This document shows, piece by piece, positions 31,375 through 42,400 of a stretch of 64,000 nt of DNA. The stretch comes from Globodera rostochiensis (taxonomy: Eukaryota; Nematoda; Chromadorea; Rhabditida; Heteroderidae). The notes below the pieces were generated by a model. The model ran no database searches and had not been told where the DNA came from. It saw only the letters and a list, made by a program, of their open reading frames with translations. The position numbers and the translations under genes were made by a program. The DNA lies in NCBI GenBank assembly GCA_018350325.1, contig JAEVLN010000006.1, positions 2,432,693 through 2,496,692 of the forward strand, written 5' to 3'. Every line of letters begins with the position of its first letter. Positions within the stretch are counted from its first letter, which is position 1.

Positions 31375-34302
31375 ATGGCGCGTTCTGATGACAAATGGAC
31401 GTGCTGGTATGGATGTCACGTAACAGAGGTCAATTTTTGTAATTTAATTAGGTAGTTTAGAACAGGGGTGGGTCGAAACCTTTCGATTTCGGGTGGGTCG
31501 AAACCTTTCGATTTCGAAAATCGAAAGACGAATTCTTCGAAATTTTTTCAAAAGAGAAATTGTATCAAAGAAATTTTGTATTTTTTGAGACACTTTACGC
31601 ACATTTTTCGTGCGTAAAACATCTGTTATTGTTGTCTTATTGGTCTGTGTTCCCATCAGGGTTGCAGCGGATCATCCGAAATCCGTTATCCGAAATCCGG
31701 TGTTTTTCTCAATCCGAAATCCGATCCGAGAAATTTTGGGTAATCCGATCCGAAATCCGGATAAATAGACTTTTTTTGTCTGATATTTTTCAACAATTTT
31801 TATAAGAAAAATGAGACAAAAATGTAAGGTATTTCTCCTAAGTAGGTCGATGGCTTAGTGGTTTCTCGTTTTGGTGAGTCTTATGTTATGTGTTGGGTTC
31901 AAACCCGCTTGAGTTCAGGCACTTATTTATTGGTTTTCCCCCTCTACTCAAATAGGCATCCCCTCATTAATAAGATTTTTTAAATAATATTCTTTAATTA
32001 AAAATGCGCGCAAAAAAAGGATAGATACAAGAATTTTTTTCCTTTACAATATCATTAAAATATTCAAAAATTTCCCCGGCGGCGCTTGTCGGCGCCGCCG
32101 GACATCCTCCACTCTTACGTAAACTAGTTTTTCCCCGAAATTCCGAAGCAAAATGCTTAATTTTGTAAAATTTTGACTACTTTCTTAACAAAATTGAGTC
32201 AAAATTTCAAAAATTTTCCTCGGCGGCGCCTATCGGCACCGCCGACCCCCACACAAAGAGCTGTCCGAAACCGTCTTTCCGCCGAGAAGCTCGAAAAATT
32301 ACTTTTTCTTCACCATAATTTGCCGCTTTGCGATTTTTCATATGAACTTAAGGGTTACATTGAATAAATTGTTATACCGAAAAGTTTAAAAAAAAATCAC
32401 AAAAGTTTGAATTTTTTCAACTAAAAAATTTTTCCATTTTCTTTATCCGAAATCCGGTGTTTTTCTCAATCCGAAATCCGATCCGAGAATTTTTGGGCAA
32501 TCCGATCCGAAATCCGTATCCGACTTTTTTCCCAATCCGCTGCAACCCTGGTTCCCATCACCAAAAATCCGTTGGAGGTTCAAATCCCCTCCATGTCATG
32601 TACATTTTCTTTTACCCTTTACACTAAATTTTGCCAAAAATCATTGGAAAAGAATAGAGACACCGGAAAATTGGTGTGCCCCAATTTTTAAAATTTGAAA
32701 TGACCTTTTGTAAAGATTTGCAGAGCTCCCAAAATCAGATGTTTTAGCCTCATTTTGTGGTTTTTGAGGACAATGAGGCAAAATTTTCAATTTTTTAATG
32801 CAAAAAAGCATCACATTCTTTCCAATTTTGTTGCCAATCCCTTAACAAATTGAGTCAAAATTTCAAAATTTTTTCCGGCGGCGCCTATCGGCACCGCCGG
32901 ACGCCCCTCCCTTTTCCAAAAAATGTTTGAAAAATCCTGCGCGAAAAAATGTGTAAAATTGCTAAAAATGCTCTTTTGTGACAGGAAGTTGCTCAAATTT
33001 GGTCAATATTTAAAGTAGGGTCGCCGCCCGGGGGGGGGGGGGGGGATCCCCGGTCAAACCGGGGGGGAGGGGGGCGGGGGTCGGCGGTGCCAATAGGCTC
33101 CGCCGAGAAATCTTCATTAAATTCATCTGTTTTTGGATAGGGAAATTGATCCAAAAATTCTTTTTTTACTTGAAAAGGACTAAAATTCTTTAAAAATTTT
33201 CAACAAGTCTGTCAATACCGGGTTTTTTTTTGCAAATTTCAACCATTTTCAAAAGAAAATTAGAATTTTTATTCGCCAAAAGCCCTCGATCCAATTTAAT
33301 ATTATTGTTGTTAATATTTTTTTGAAAATTCAAGGATACAATGATGTCGAGTTAATGATGGAAAAATTTTTTTTGTTTAAAAAAGGTATATTTGTTCCAC
33401 TTTCGAAGGGTCTATTTCGTTTCGATTTCGATAATTTCGAGGTTTTTCTTTCGGTTTTCTTACGAAAATCGAAATAAAAAAATTTCGATTTCGACCCACC
33501 CCTGGTTTAGAACATAATTAAGCTATGAAATGGCGGTGCTTCTTTTAAACAAATGCAAATTTAGGGAGCATATAAAATGGCGTGGATTTTTACAATTGTG
33601 AACATTCTCGGAGGCCTAATCATCGTACTTTCGTTTATTTCAACTGATTTAAACGCAAAGACAACCTTTTATACTATGGTAAAAAGATTTAAAAATTATA
33701 TTTAACTTTTTTAAATTTTAATTTAAATGTATTTTAAAATAACGCAAATTTCAGACCACATTGGTCTCATTGCTCTCTTGGCTACCAATTTTGTTTGGAC
33801 ATTTTTGTGGGATTCGGTCCCATCGAATGTATTTGCCCTTTCTGTCCTTATTTGTAAGGACCTTTAAAGCGTATTTAATGAATGAATATGCTTATTTATT
33901 TAAAATACAGGCAATTTATACGGTCTACACATTTTTCGAAGTTTTATATTTTGTACTGCAACGCCTTCTGATGTTTAAATCGCCGGATTCAATTTATGGT
34001 ATTTTTATATTTATTTTTAATACAAAAATTGTTTTTTAATTTAAGTAATGTTTGGCGTTTCACTCAAAGAATATGAAAACTTAGTCGGATCTTCAACAAG
34101 CGCATTTGCATTATTTGTACTTTCTATGATTGGTATTCTTGCTTGCTGGTGTTGGGTGTATTCGATTGTGTTCCGTGCCTACAAATTTACAAAACAAATT
34201 GACGGCGACGGCACTTTAAACGAAACGAAAATACCCTATGGAAAAATGGCGAAATATGGATGTATATTGACTAAAGAGTCGCTCCAATTCAAACGTTATT
34301 AA
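31375..34302 (+). CDS. LAPTM4-like four-TM protein, copy E
   Basis: Exons 31375-31428, 33565-33678, 33755-33853, 33911-33998 and 34046-34302 give 203 aa. The start is the usual MARSDDKW, but the Cys cluster is changed (TCWYGCHVTE against MCCCGCHVTE). Intron 1 is 2,136 bp because nested hAT elements were inserted; the same intron is under 90 bp in B, C and D. Loss of the family's usual stop (AAATATGGATG where B has AAATATTGATT) extends the tail by about 14 residues. All splice sites read consensus. It may be functional if the long intron is spliced; the altered Cys cluster suggests relaxed constraint. Confidence 0.6.
31657..32550. mobile_element. Inner hAT-type element (894 bp)
   Basis: Termini CAGGGTTGCAGCGGAT and ATCCGCTGCAACCCTG, flanked by GTTCCCAT at 31649-31656 and 32551-32558. 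The subterminal AATCCGATCCGAAATCCG repeats are in direct orientation at both ends. It splits a tRNA-like sequence of the outer element, whose B-box-like part GAGGTTCAAATCCCC lies at 32576-32590. Confidence 0.85.
31846..31915 (+). repeat. tRNA-like sequence in the inner hAT element
   Basis: GATGGCTTAGTGGTTTCTCG (A-box-like) and GGGTTCAAACCCGC (B-box-like) with tRNA spacing. Similar to the one at 29091-29163. Probably a captured SINE. Confidence 0.4.
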
Positions 34303-34551
34303 TTTTTTTTTTGTGAAAAATTAATTTTTTTGCACAAAATTGACTACCACTCAAGTAATAGGAGATGGGAAAAAGCTACCATGACAAACCCTACTCCCTT
34401 TTGTTTATTTACAGCACGAGTGGTATGTATTATGTTTAAGCTAATCGGTTTAGGTCGAACAATATTATAAGTAGAGCCCGGACTTGAGCTTTGAGCGAGA
34501 CTCGAGACGAGATTCTCGAAAAAATCTCTCGGGTCTCTAAATAAACAAATA

Positions 34552-35800
34552 CCGTATTTCCTCTATTAGTAACCCATGGGTTACAATTGTTCAAACCCCC
34601 CTCGAGGGGGGGGTTACAATTAGAAGGGGGTTTCAAATAGAGGGTGGGTTACTATTTTTCAATATAGGTTTTTCAAAAATTAATTAATAAATTAAATTTT
34701 TTTATTATTTTTTAAATCAAAATAAATTTCTGTAATAACAAAAAACGTCACAACAATATTTTACTTGAACAAAATTCATAATTCCACTGATCCGTCACTA
34801 ACAAATCCATTTTCTTCGTCTTGCTCCACGTCAACTTCCTCAAAAAGTCCTGCAATGCCCTCCGCCAAAAAGTCAAACTTGGCCATTTCGCGTGCCTGTT
34901 GCAAACGCAGCATCCCATTTGGAACCGGTCCATCTTCTTTGAAGCAATGAATTTCGCCATCTTCAGAGCCGTCAAACGCATTGGTTATTCCGCATGTCTT
35001 AAATTGATGAAATTGTTTTTTTAAAACACCAAATTTTTGATAGGTACCTACTTTGAATGATTTTGAGATATTTTCTTTCGGTATTCCCTCCCAAGCTTCG
35101 TAAATCCAGTTCAAGTAAATGTTCATTGGTGCCGCGCGTGTGTTGCCGCTTGAAGTCGTCGTCTTTTCTCCATGAAGCATCCAGTCTTCGTACTGCTGCC
35201 GAATCTTTGCCTTGAACGGTGCATTCCAGCTTACATCTGCTGCTTGGACGAATTTTGTGCAACCTGAAACAGTTGTAACAATTTAGAAAAAAAAATAGGG
35301 TTGACCTCCGGGCACGACCGCTGTATCAATTTTAAATTGTTTCAATGAGTTTTTTGTTGAGTCGCTGATGTGGCAGCGAAAAGAAAGAGAGCAGCTTTTG
35401 CTTCTGTTTTTGCCATTCTCTGATGTTCTGACGATCTATCGTAAACTTCCGACTGGCTTTATTGATTGAATGGGATTTGATGAAGTCGAGGACTTCTAAT
35501 TTTTCGTCGATTGTAAAAATGCGACGTTTTTTTGAAATATTATTACGATCCTCATTAGAATCTTCGTCACTCATTTCTTTATTATAAAACGCTAAATTTT
35601 ATACATAAATGGTATGGCTGAAAAACTTAGGTCATACTTAGGTACCTAGTTTTTAAAACTCACAGCTTGGGGAGGGGTTACAATTAGAGGGGGGTTTCAA
35701 ATAGAGGGGGGGTTACTATTTTTCAAACCCCCCTCGAGGGGGGGTTACAATTAGAAGGGGGTTTCAAATAGGGGATGGGTTACTAATAGAGGAAATACGG
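34552..35800 (-). mobile_element. Tigger/pogo-like transposon, internally deleted
   Basis: Inverted ends CCGTATTTCCTCTATTAG and its complement, flanked by TA on each side, as for pogo-type elements. Subterminal GGGGGTTTCAAATAGAGGG repeats lie at both ends. It encodes only the two ends of a transposase (see 34776-35574). Confidence 0.8.
34776..35574 (-). pseudogene. CENP-B/pogo-type transposase remnant
   Basis: Minus-strand pieces. 35574-35332 encodes a helix-turn-helix N-terminus (KKRRIFTIDEKLEVLDFIKS, then NKASRKFTIDRQNIREWQ). After an acceptor near 35270 the frame resumes with GCTKFVQAADVSWNAPFKAK and WIYEAWEGIP. A small intron (35050-34999) joins SFK to TCGITNAFDGSEDG. These last strings are the C-terminal part of DDE_1-type transposases (VSWNxPFK...SFKxCGIxNAxDGxED). 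The catalytic middle is deleted, so the product cannot transpose DNA by itself. DNA binding by the HTH part would be possible. Confidence 0.7.
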
Positions 35801-36140
35801 TAACCAGGCAATTAGGCCGGGGAGGGAATTTTTTACAAAAATTGGCAATCTTTGTTAAGAAAAGCACTGTTTTCATGAAAAATTTTTGGAGTCGAGATCG
35901 AGAATCTCGAGCTTCTTTTGAGCGAGACTCGAGACGAGATTCTCGAAAAAATCTCGATCTCGAAAAATCTCAAAAATTCAGTTTTATTCGAGACGAGATG
36001 TCGAGACGAGATTTCTCGAGGTCGAGATTTTTCGAGATCTCGAGACGAGATTCTCGTCTCGACCGGGCTTTAATTATAAGTTCTTTTGGTGCCGAATTTT
36101 CAGGCATTCCCCAAAATGTCCAGAATCCGATGAACGGACC

Positions 36141-36836
36141 CCGATTCGCTTTTGGCCAATTCGCTTTTGACCCGATTCGCTTTTTTTGGGACCATTCGCT
36201 TTTTTTGGGACGATTCGCTTTTTTTGGGACGATGCAATTTTTTAAGTGTATTCAGGGGTTATTGAGGTCGCTGATCACGAATATGACATCAGATTTATCA
36301 CTTGACATCATCTAATCTAAGATTTCAACATCTATGTTTTTATAAAAGTTTAAAAATTCTTTTTTTTTCAAAGTTGAGAAAAAGGTGTTTTTAGGGGTAT
36401 TCGGGGGCGTAGAATCCGAATCTGGCATTTATATCTACCAATTTTGAGCTCCGGATCCGAATTCGAATTTTTTTCGATTTTTCAAAAATCCAATTTATTG
36501 ATCAAAATCGATGGCAATACACGAGATTACAACAAGAGAGTCGGATTCGGATTCTTCGCTCCCGAATACCCCTAAAACACCTTTTTCTCAACTTTGAACA
36601 AAAAAAGAATTTTTAATTTTTTATAAAAACATAGATGTTGAAATCTTAGATTAGATGATGTCAAGTGATAAATCTGATGTCATATTCGTGATCAGCGACC
36701 TCAATAACCCCTGAATACACTTAAAAAATTGCATTAAACCTTCAAATTTCGCTAATAAATGCTTTTTTCTTACTAAAAAGCGAATCGTCCCAAAAAAAGC
36801 GAATCGGGTCAAAAGCGAATTGGCCAAAAGCGAATA
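36141..36836. mobile_element. Large palindromic element (about 700 bp)
   Basis: The two halves are inverted copies. GATTCGCTTTTGGCCAATTC pairs with its complement at 36805-36836, GGGGTTATTGAGGTCGCTGA with 36690-36715, and GTATTCGGGGGCGTAGAATCC with 36545-36575. The axis is near 36485. No target duplication was identified. A shorter relative sits at 59040-59345 (GATCACGAAT, GATTTTAAAATCTATGAT). Confidence 0.65.
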
Positions 36837-36844
36837 GGGTATTT

Positions 36845-38334
36845 ACCAATCCGATTACATCTCTGGTGTGGGGAAAGGATTTTGGTACCCTCCTCTTCCC
36901 TTTTTTGAAAAAATTTTCCGCTGCCGAGTTGTTAAAATTTCTTAAACTCTAAAATAATTTTTTAAGATAAAAAAAAATATGAACAAAAAAAACAAAAAAG
37001 TTGAACAAAGTTCAAGAATCTGTTTGAGAGAAAAAACGATTTTTAATTGTGCCTATCGGCACGCATCGCCGGACCCCCCCCCCCCCTCTCTCATTCCGGT
37101 TTCTCCGGTGCATTTTGGTTCGAAATTCGGAATCCGAAATTTTCGGAGGGTCCGGATTTCCGTTCCAAATTCCGTCAAGAAATTTTTAAAACTTCGGATT
37201 CAAGCTTCGCAAATTACGGTTGCGGATTTTTTTGGTGATTTTTCCGCCTTTTCGGTCCGCAACAGGTTTTGGAATGAAAACAATTTTCAAAACGATTTGT
37301 AGTAATTTTTAAATTCTAAACTAGGGTTAAGCCCCGACCCCCCCCCCCCCCGAACTTTAAGAAGTGTTAGCCGAATTTCGTTAATTTTGAAGCAATTTTC
37401 TTAACAAACATTGCTAAAATCTTCAAAAAAAATTTCCGGCGGCGCCTATCGGCACCGCCGACTCCTCCCATTCCTAAAAAGCTTCTAAAAACACCACCAT
37501 TTTTTAAATTGGGCCAAGTCAAACATGACCTGAACTCCACCAAATAATTTTTTTTCCAGAAAATTACAAAATTCCCTTTATTCTAGATTTTTAAAGATGA
37601 ACGGATTTAAAAATAAAAATACACCATTTTATTTAACATACCTATACCCAGAGGTGCCAAATGATTTTTGAATTTTTGACTCAATTGTTAACAGATTTGC
37701 AACTTTTTCAGAAAAATATGTGCTTTTTTGCATTAAAAATGAGATTTTCATTAAGAAATTTCCCAATTATTTCAAACCCATCAGACAAATCTTGGTTCGA
37801 GTCCAACTTTAGGCAGCCATGTTCAACAGGGCGCTCAGATAGTTCCACTCACCTCCCCCCAAAAAAAATTTGTTTTTTTTGAAACCTTAAGAAAAATTGC
37901 CATAAAATGCCACTATTTTGGAGCCGGTTGCCATAATTTCCTCGAAGGTGATCTGAGCGCTCTGATGCTCAACCCCGGACCTTTTGTCGGTCGGATCCCC
38001 CCCCCCCCCACGTATGATTGGTTTTTTTTTTGAATTGGGGCGGTGCTGCTTTTGTTGTCGGGGAAAGAAAAATATTTTGAAGAATAAATAAAATTATATT
38101 TTTCGTCCTCAATTCCTCCCCCCCCCACTCCCATTGTCAGTCGGGCTGAATGAGCAAATACCCCGTTATCGATTCAGTCAGACCTACGCACAATTTTTCG
38201 CATATATTATATAGGCAAATGGTGAAAATTTGAACATTTCAAAATGTTTCAATTTTCTATTTGCTCAATGATTGGAGGAGGCTGAGATTTCCTTTATTTT
38301 TTTGGTTTTTTTTCCTTGGTCGATTGTGTAATAC
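36845..38334. other. No gene seen; poly-C/GGCGCC repeats
   Basis: C-runs follow GGCGGCGCC-type blocks near 37050-37090, 37335-37350 and 37437-37465. Around 37830 and 37940 are GCGCTCAGA strings shared with the MITE at 60291-60548. Open frames near 36979-37302 and 37913-38134 are not supported by any motif. Confidence 0.4.
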
Positions 38335-38681
38335 CAGGGTTGCCATCTGTACTTTTTTTTTAAAGATTTGTACTGTTTTTGAGAGTCAAATTCTTTAAAA
38401 AATAAAATGTACTTTTTTTAAAGATTTGTACTGTTTTTGAGAGTCAAATTCTTTAAAAAATAAAATGTACTTTTTTTAAAGATTTGTACTGTTTTTGAGA
38501 GTCAGATTCTTTAAAAAATAAAATGTACTTCTTAAAGATTTGTACTTCGCTTAAAAAAAGTGTCCAAAATGTAACAATATTTGCTAATTTTTATCCAAAT
38601 TCTGATTTTGTACTGATTTTCAGGATAATTAGTAATTTTTGGACCAAATCCCTTAACAAATTGATTTCGATGGCAACCCTG
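38335..38681. mobile_element. hAT-type MITE with internal tandem repeat
   Basis: Ends CAGGGTTGCCATC and GATGGCAACCCTG, flanked by GTGTAATAC on both sides (8-bp duplication plus one chance base). The interior has about three copies of a 62-bp unit containing AAAGATTTGTACTG and GAGAGTCAAATTC. Confidence 0.8.
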
Positions 38682-38932
38682 GTGTAATACATATTAATTA
38701 TTAATGAAATTGACATGGCGAGCCCGTCAGACAACCTCATTTACTTTTTTGGTATTTACTATTAGTCGCACTTGCTCATAAATTTTGCAATCAATCATTG
38801 CTTCATTAACGCGAACTTTACACCTTTCCATCAACTCAACAACAAAAACAACACATTTAATGTTAGCTTTTTCAAGGTCAATTAGACGACATTTAAACCA
38901 CATATAAGTGGGTAGTAATATGTATTATCATT

Positions 38933-39289
38933 AGGGCTGGGATTTATATGTGCTAAAAATCCCAAAAAATGCCAAAATATGTGCCAAAAATGACCAAAAT
39001 CTAGTCAGTTTATGCATAAAAACCTTCACTCAGCTATCTTTATTAATTTTGCTCCTACAGTTGTACATATACTATTTTTCACATGCTTTGGTATAAAAAA
39101 TATCAAAAGTAAAAAATTTTAGGGAAATTAAAAAGTCCATCCTTAGGGGTGTATTTTTTGTTTTTATTGCATTTTTCTTAAGGAATTTTTTGAAAAATGG
39201 CGAAATATGTGCTAAAACTCTGAAAAAGCTTCTCTCATGGTAAGGAATCCACTAAAAAAATATGTTAAAACATAAAAATCCCAGCCTTA
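38933..39289. mobile_element. MITE, AGGGCTGGGATTT ends
   Basis: AGGGCTGGGATTTATATG at the left pairs with CATAAAAATCCCAGCCTT at the right. ATTATCATT flanks both sides (38924-38932, 39290-39298). The interior repeats ATGTGCTAAAA and ATGTGCCAAAA. Non-coding. Confidence 0.65.
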
Positions 39290-39420
39290 ATTATCATTTT
39301 GTTTACTTACAATTTGACAAATGGTTTTAATTTTTGATGGAATTTTTATTTGGATCAAATTTGTAGTAAATAGCCATCCATCATTCATTTATTACAAAAT
39401 TTGTTGCATCCGCTCATCAA

Positions 39421-42400
39421 ATGGCATTGCAACAAAACGGGGAAATGCCCTCCTCCCCAAATGTACGGCAAAAAATTGTGCCAACAAAAAAGAATGTGAT
39501 CACAATTGGCAAAGTGAAAAGGCGTGTCACGGAGTTGAAGTGCGCGGAAGTCCGCTGGTTCTACAAGAACAAGGAGGACGCCAAGTGGACGCCCTTTAAG
39601 GGTTCGGGTTTTTTGACAAATTGAAAAAACTTGGCCAATTGTAAGCCTCCGATTTTTTTGGACATTTTTAATCATTGGGTAGTGAGGAGGCTTTGTGCCT
39701 AGCACCCGTCGTTGAGCAACCGGTTTTTAAAATTTTGTCAATACCTGACCAGGCCCGGGTATGAAAATTTTTTTCCAAAATCCTTCCCTCCCAGAAGTAC
39801 AAAAATTTTATAAAAACATTATTTATCATTAAAAAAGTTCCCCGGTGGTTTTTTCGTTTTCATCCTCTCCCCCAAATTTTTTTTTTGGATGCGCCCACCC
39901 TAGGGTAGGTAGCTTGAGCCTGGTAAGCCGGATTTTTATTTTTACAAAATATTTAGGATCAGCACCGGACCCGGTTGGTCCTATCCCTCTCTCTATAAAT
40001 TAATGGTTTCAAAATTCTACCATAAATTCAAAAAAAAAACAACTGATTATTACTAGTTATTGCACTCAGAAAAAAAAATTACTTTAAAAACAAAAAAATA
40101 TGTTCAGGCTTTGACTCGACAGTGTTGGAGATTGCTTACCGAAGAAAGGTTGGCATGCCGTTGGACGAGGCGGCCAAAGCCCATGTGGAAACGGTGGCCA
40201 TCCCGACGAGTTCGGTGATTGTTTTGGACGGCAATTATCGTGCCGATGACCAAATGGAGTCAGTCAGTGCCATTTATTGGGGCGAGGACACACTCAAGGT
40301 TTGTTTGTCGCTTGGAATTCAATGAACAGAAACAAAAACAAAATTTTCAAAAAAATTTTTAGGGTTCATTTTTTTGGGAATTTTTGGTTGACAAATGAGC
40401 AGTTGCGAAACTCCGTTTTTTTTTTTTTTACCAGAGAAATGGTCCCAGTTTAGCATGGTGGCGAGGGCGTCGTTTGGAGAAAAAAAAAATTCCCGAAATT
40501 TAAAAAAACGGATATTTTTCATAAGAATTTTTGACAATTGTTGCTTGGACGGGACCGAATGATTGGCCAATTTTATGCTCTCCTTGAAAGGGATCTTTTT
40601 TCTTTTCTTTTTTTTTGAAAAAAATGGCCACATTTTGCTTGAAAAATGGAATAATTATTTTGATAAGAATTTTTTTTTTTTGAGAATTTGTTGCTGGACG
40701 CGACCAAATGATAGACCAATTTTATACTAACCTTGAAGAGGCCTTCATTTTTTGATGGAATGGCCACATTTTGCTTGAAAATGGAATAATTTTCATAAAA
40801 ATTTTTGAGAATTTGTTGCTTGGACGCGACCTAATGATTGGCCAATTTATGAAAAATAGCCACATTTTGCTTGAAAAACAGGAATAATTTATTGCAGATT
40901 CATCGCGGTTCGTGGTTCTACGCCGACTCTTTCCAACCTGTTCGGTCCGACTTTGCCGACGCGATTGAGGCTCATCACCTGAAGAGTTTCAGGGACAATG
41001 TGATTCCGGAAACGCCGGTGTTCAGCGACTCTGAGTCGAGCAAAAAACCGGGTAAAAAAAATTAGAATATTTTTTATTAGGAAACTTTTCTTTTTTTTTT
41101 GTAAAACAAATGGCCTGAATAGAAGACAAAAACTCGAGTTTAGAAAAATTCAAAATTTTTTTGTCTCTTTCTTTTTATCAAAAAAAAAGAAGTTTTTTTT
41201 TGTCAAATACATGGCCTGACCAGTTCAAAAATGTGTTTTTTCTTGTCACAACGAATTTGTGCAATTCAAAAATTGTTTTTTTTTGGAAAATAGCATTTCA
41301 CAAAAAAACGCGTTTTGGTGGGGTTCTTGATGAAAGAATAATTTGTTTTCATTTATAAACTTTTCAGTGCTCACCACACTGAAATGGAATGAGAAGGAGG
41401 TCCGGTGGAATTCGGTTGTGGATTTGTTCATTGCTGGCCGGAAGGGGCGAGGTAATTAATTGAATAACAAGAAAAAATTAAAATTAGTCAAAATCCAACA
41501 AATTCCAAAACTTCGAGTTTTTCCTGCAAATACTTAAACATAAATTATGCGATTATTTGATTAAACATAAATTATGCGATTATTTGATTTTTTAACTAAT
41601 TTGAACGTTTTTAAAAAATTTGTATTTGAATAGAATTTTTGTTTTTAAAATTTGTATTTGAATGAAATTTTTGTTTTTTAAATTTGTATTTGAATAGAAT
41701 TTTTGTTTTTAAAATTTGTATTTGAATAGAATTTTTTGTTTTTTAAATTTGTATTTGAATAGAATTTTTTGTTTTTTAAATTTGTATTTGAATAGAATTT
41801 ATGTTTTTAAAATTTGTATTTCAATGAAATTTTATATTCCAAAAAAAAATTTTTCGTCTCTATAAACTCATCCCCCGCAGTTTTGCGATGGGTGACCCGC
41901 GCGGATGGCAACGTGCCGTTGCGCCGTGGCTTCAAAGACGAGGCAGATGCGCTGGAGGGGATGCCCAACTTTTCGGACCTCATTTTGGTTGTTCACGGTA
42001 AGGCCCCGAAATTAAATTTACTTCCTCAAAAGATAAATAATTATTATAATTTTAAGCTTTTTTAAATTTTAGCACTTACATTATAATTGCCACTTTTCTT
42101 TTATGATTTATATTAAACTTAGAATTAATACCCTATTATTTTACACTTTTACAATTTTTTGATCAATTTTCTTAACATTGCCATCAAAAATCAAAAAAAA
42201 AAAAAAATTCCCCCGGCGGCGCCTATCGGCACCGCCGGGCCGCTCGCTCCTGGTGCTCAGATGGGAATGCCTTTTGAGCGCCGCGTTCAGATGGACCAAT
42301 TTCTCCGATTTTTTCTAGCTACGTCCCTGGGGGCACGTACTATATTTAGGATTTTGCTCTGGAGGGGGGTACCGAAAATTGTCCGATTTTTAGGGAGTGT

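Larger units (their letters stand above)
31463..33504. mobile_element. hAT-type element in intron 1 of copy E (2,042 bp)
   Basis: Termini CAGGGGTGGGTCGAAA and TTTCGACCCACCCCTG are perfect inverted repeats, flanked by the 8-bp duplication GTTTAGAA (31455-31462 and 33505-33512). Copy B has the empty site, TTAGTTTAGAACATAATTAA. It is non-autonomous, with no transposase motif, and carries several GGCGGCGCCTATCGGCACCG blocks. Another hAT element is inserted inside it. Confidence 0.85.
34472..36072. mobile_element. hAT-type MITE split by a Tigger-like element
   Basis: The left end TAGAGCCCGGACTTGAGC and right end GACCGGGCTTTA are flanked by the exact 8-bp duplication ATTATAAG (34464-34471 and 36073-36080). 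Without the Tigger insertion at 34552-35800 only about 350 bp remain, rich in CTCGAGACGAGATTCTCG. It had itself inserted into a palindromic MITE of the 24725 family, whose halves flank it. Confidence 0.75.
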
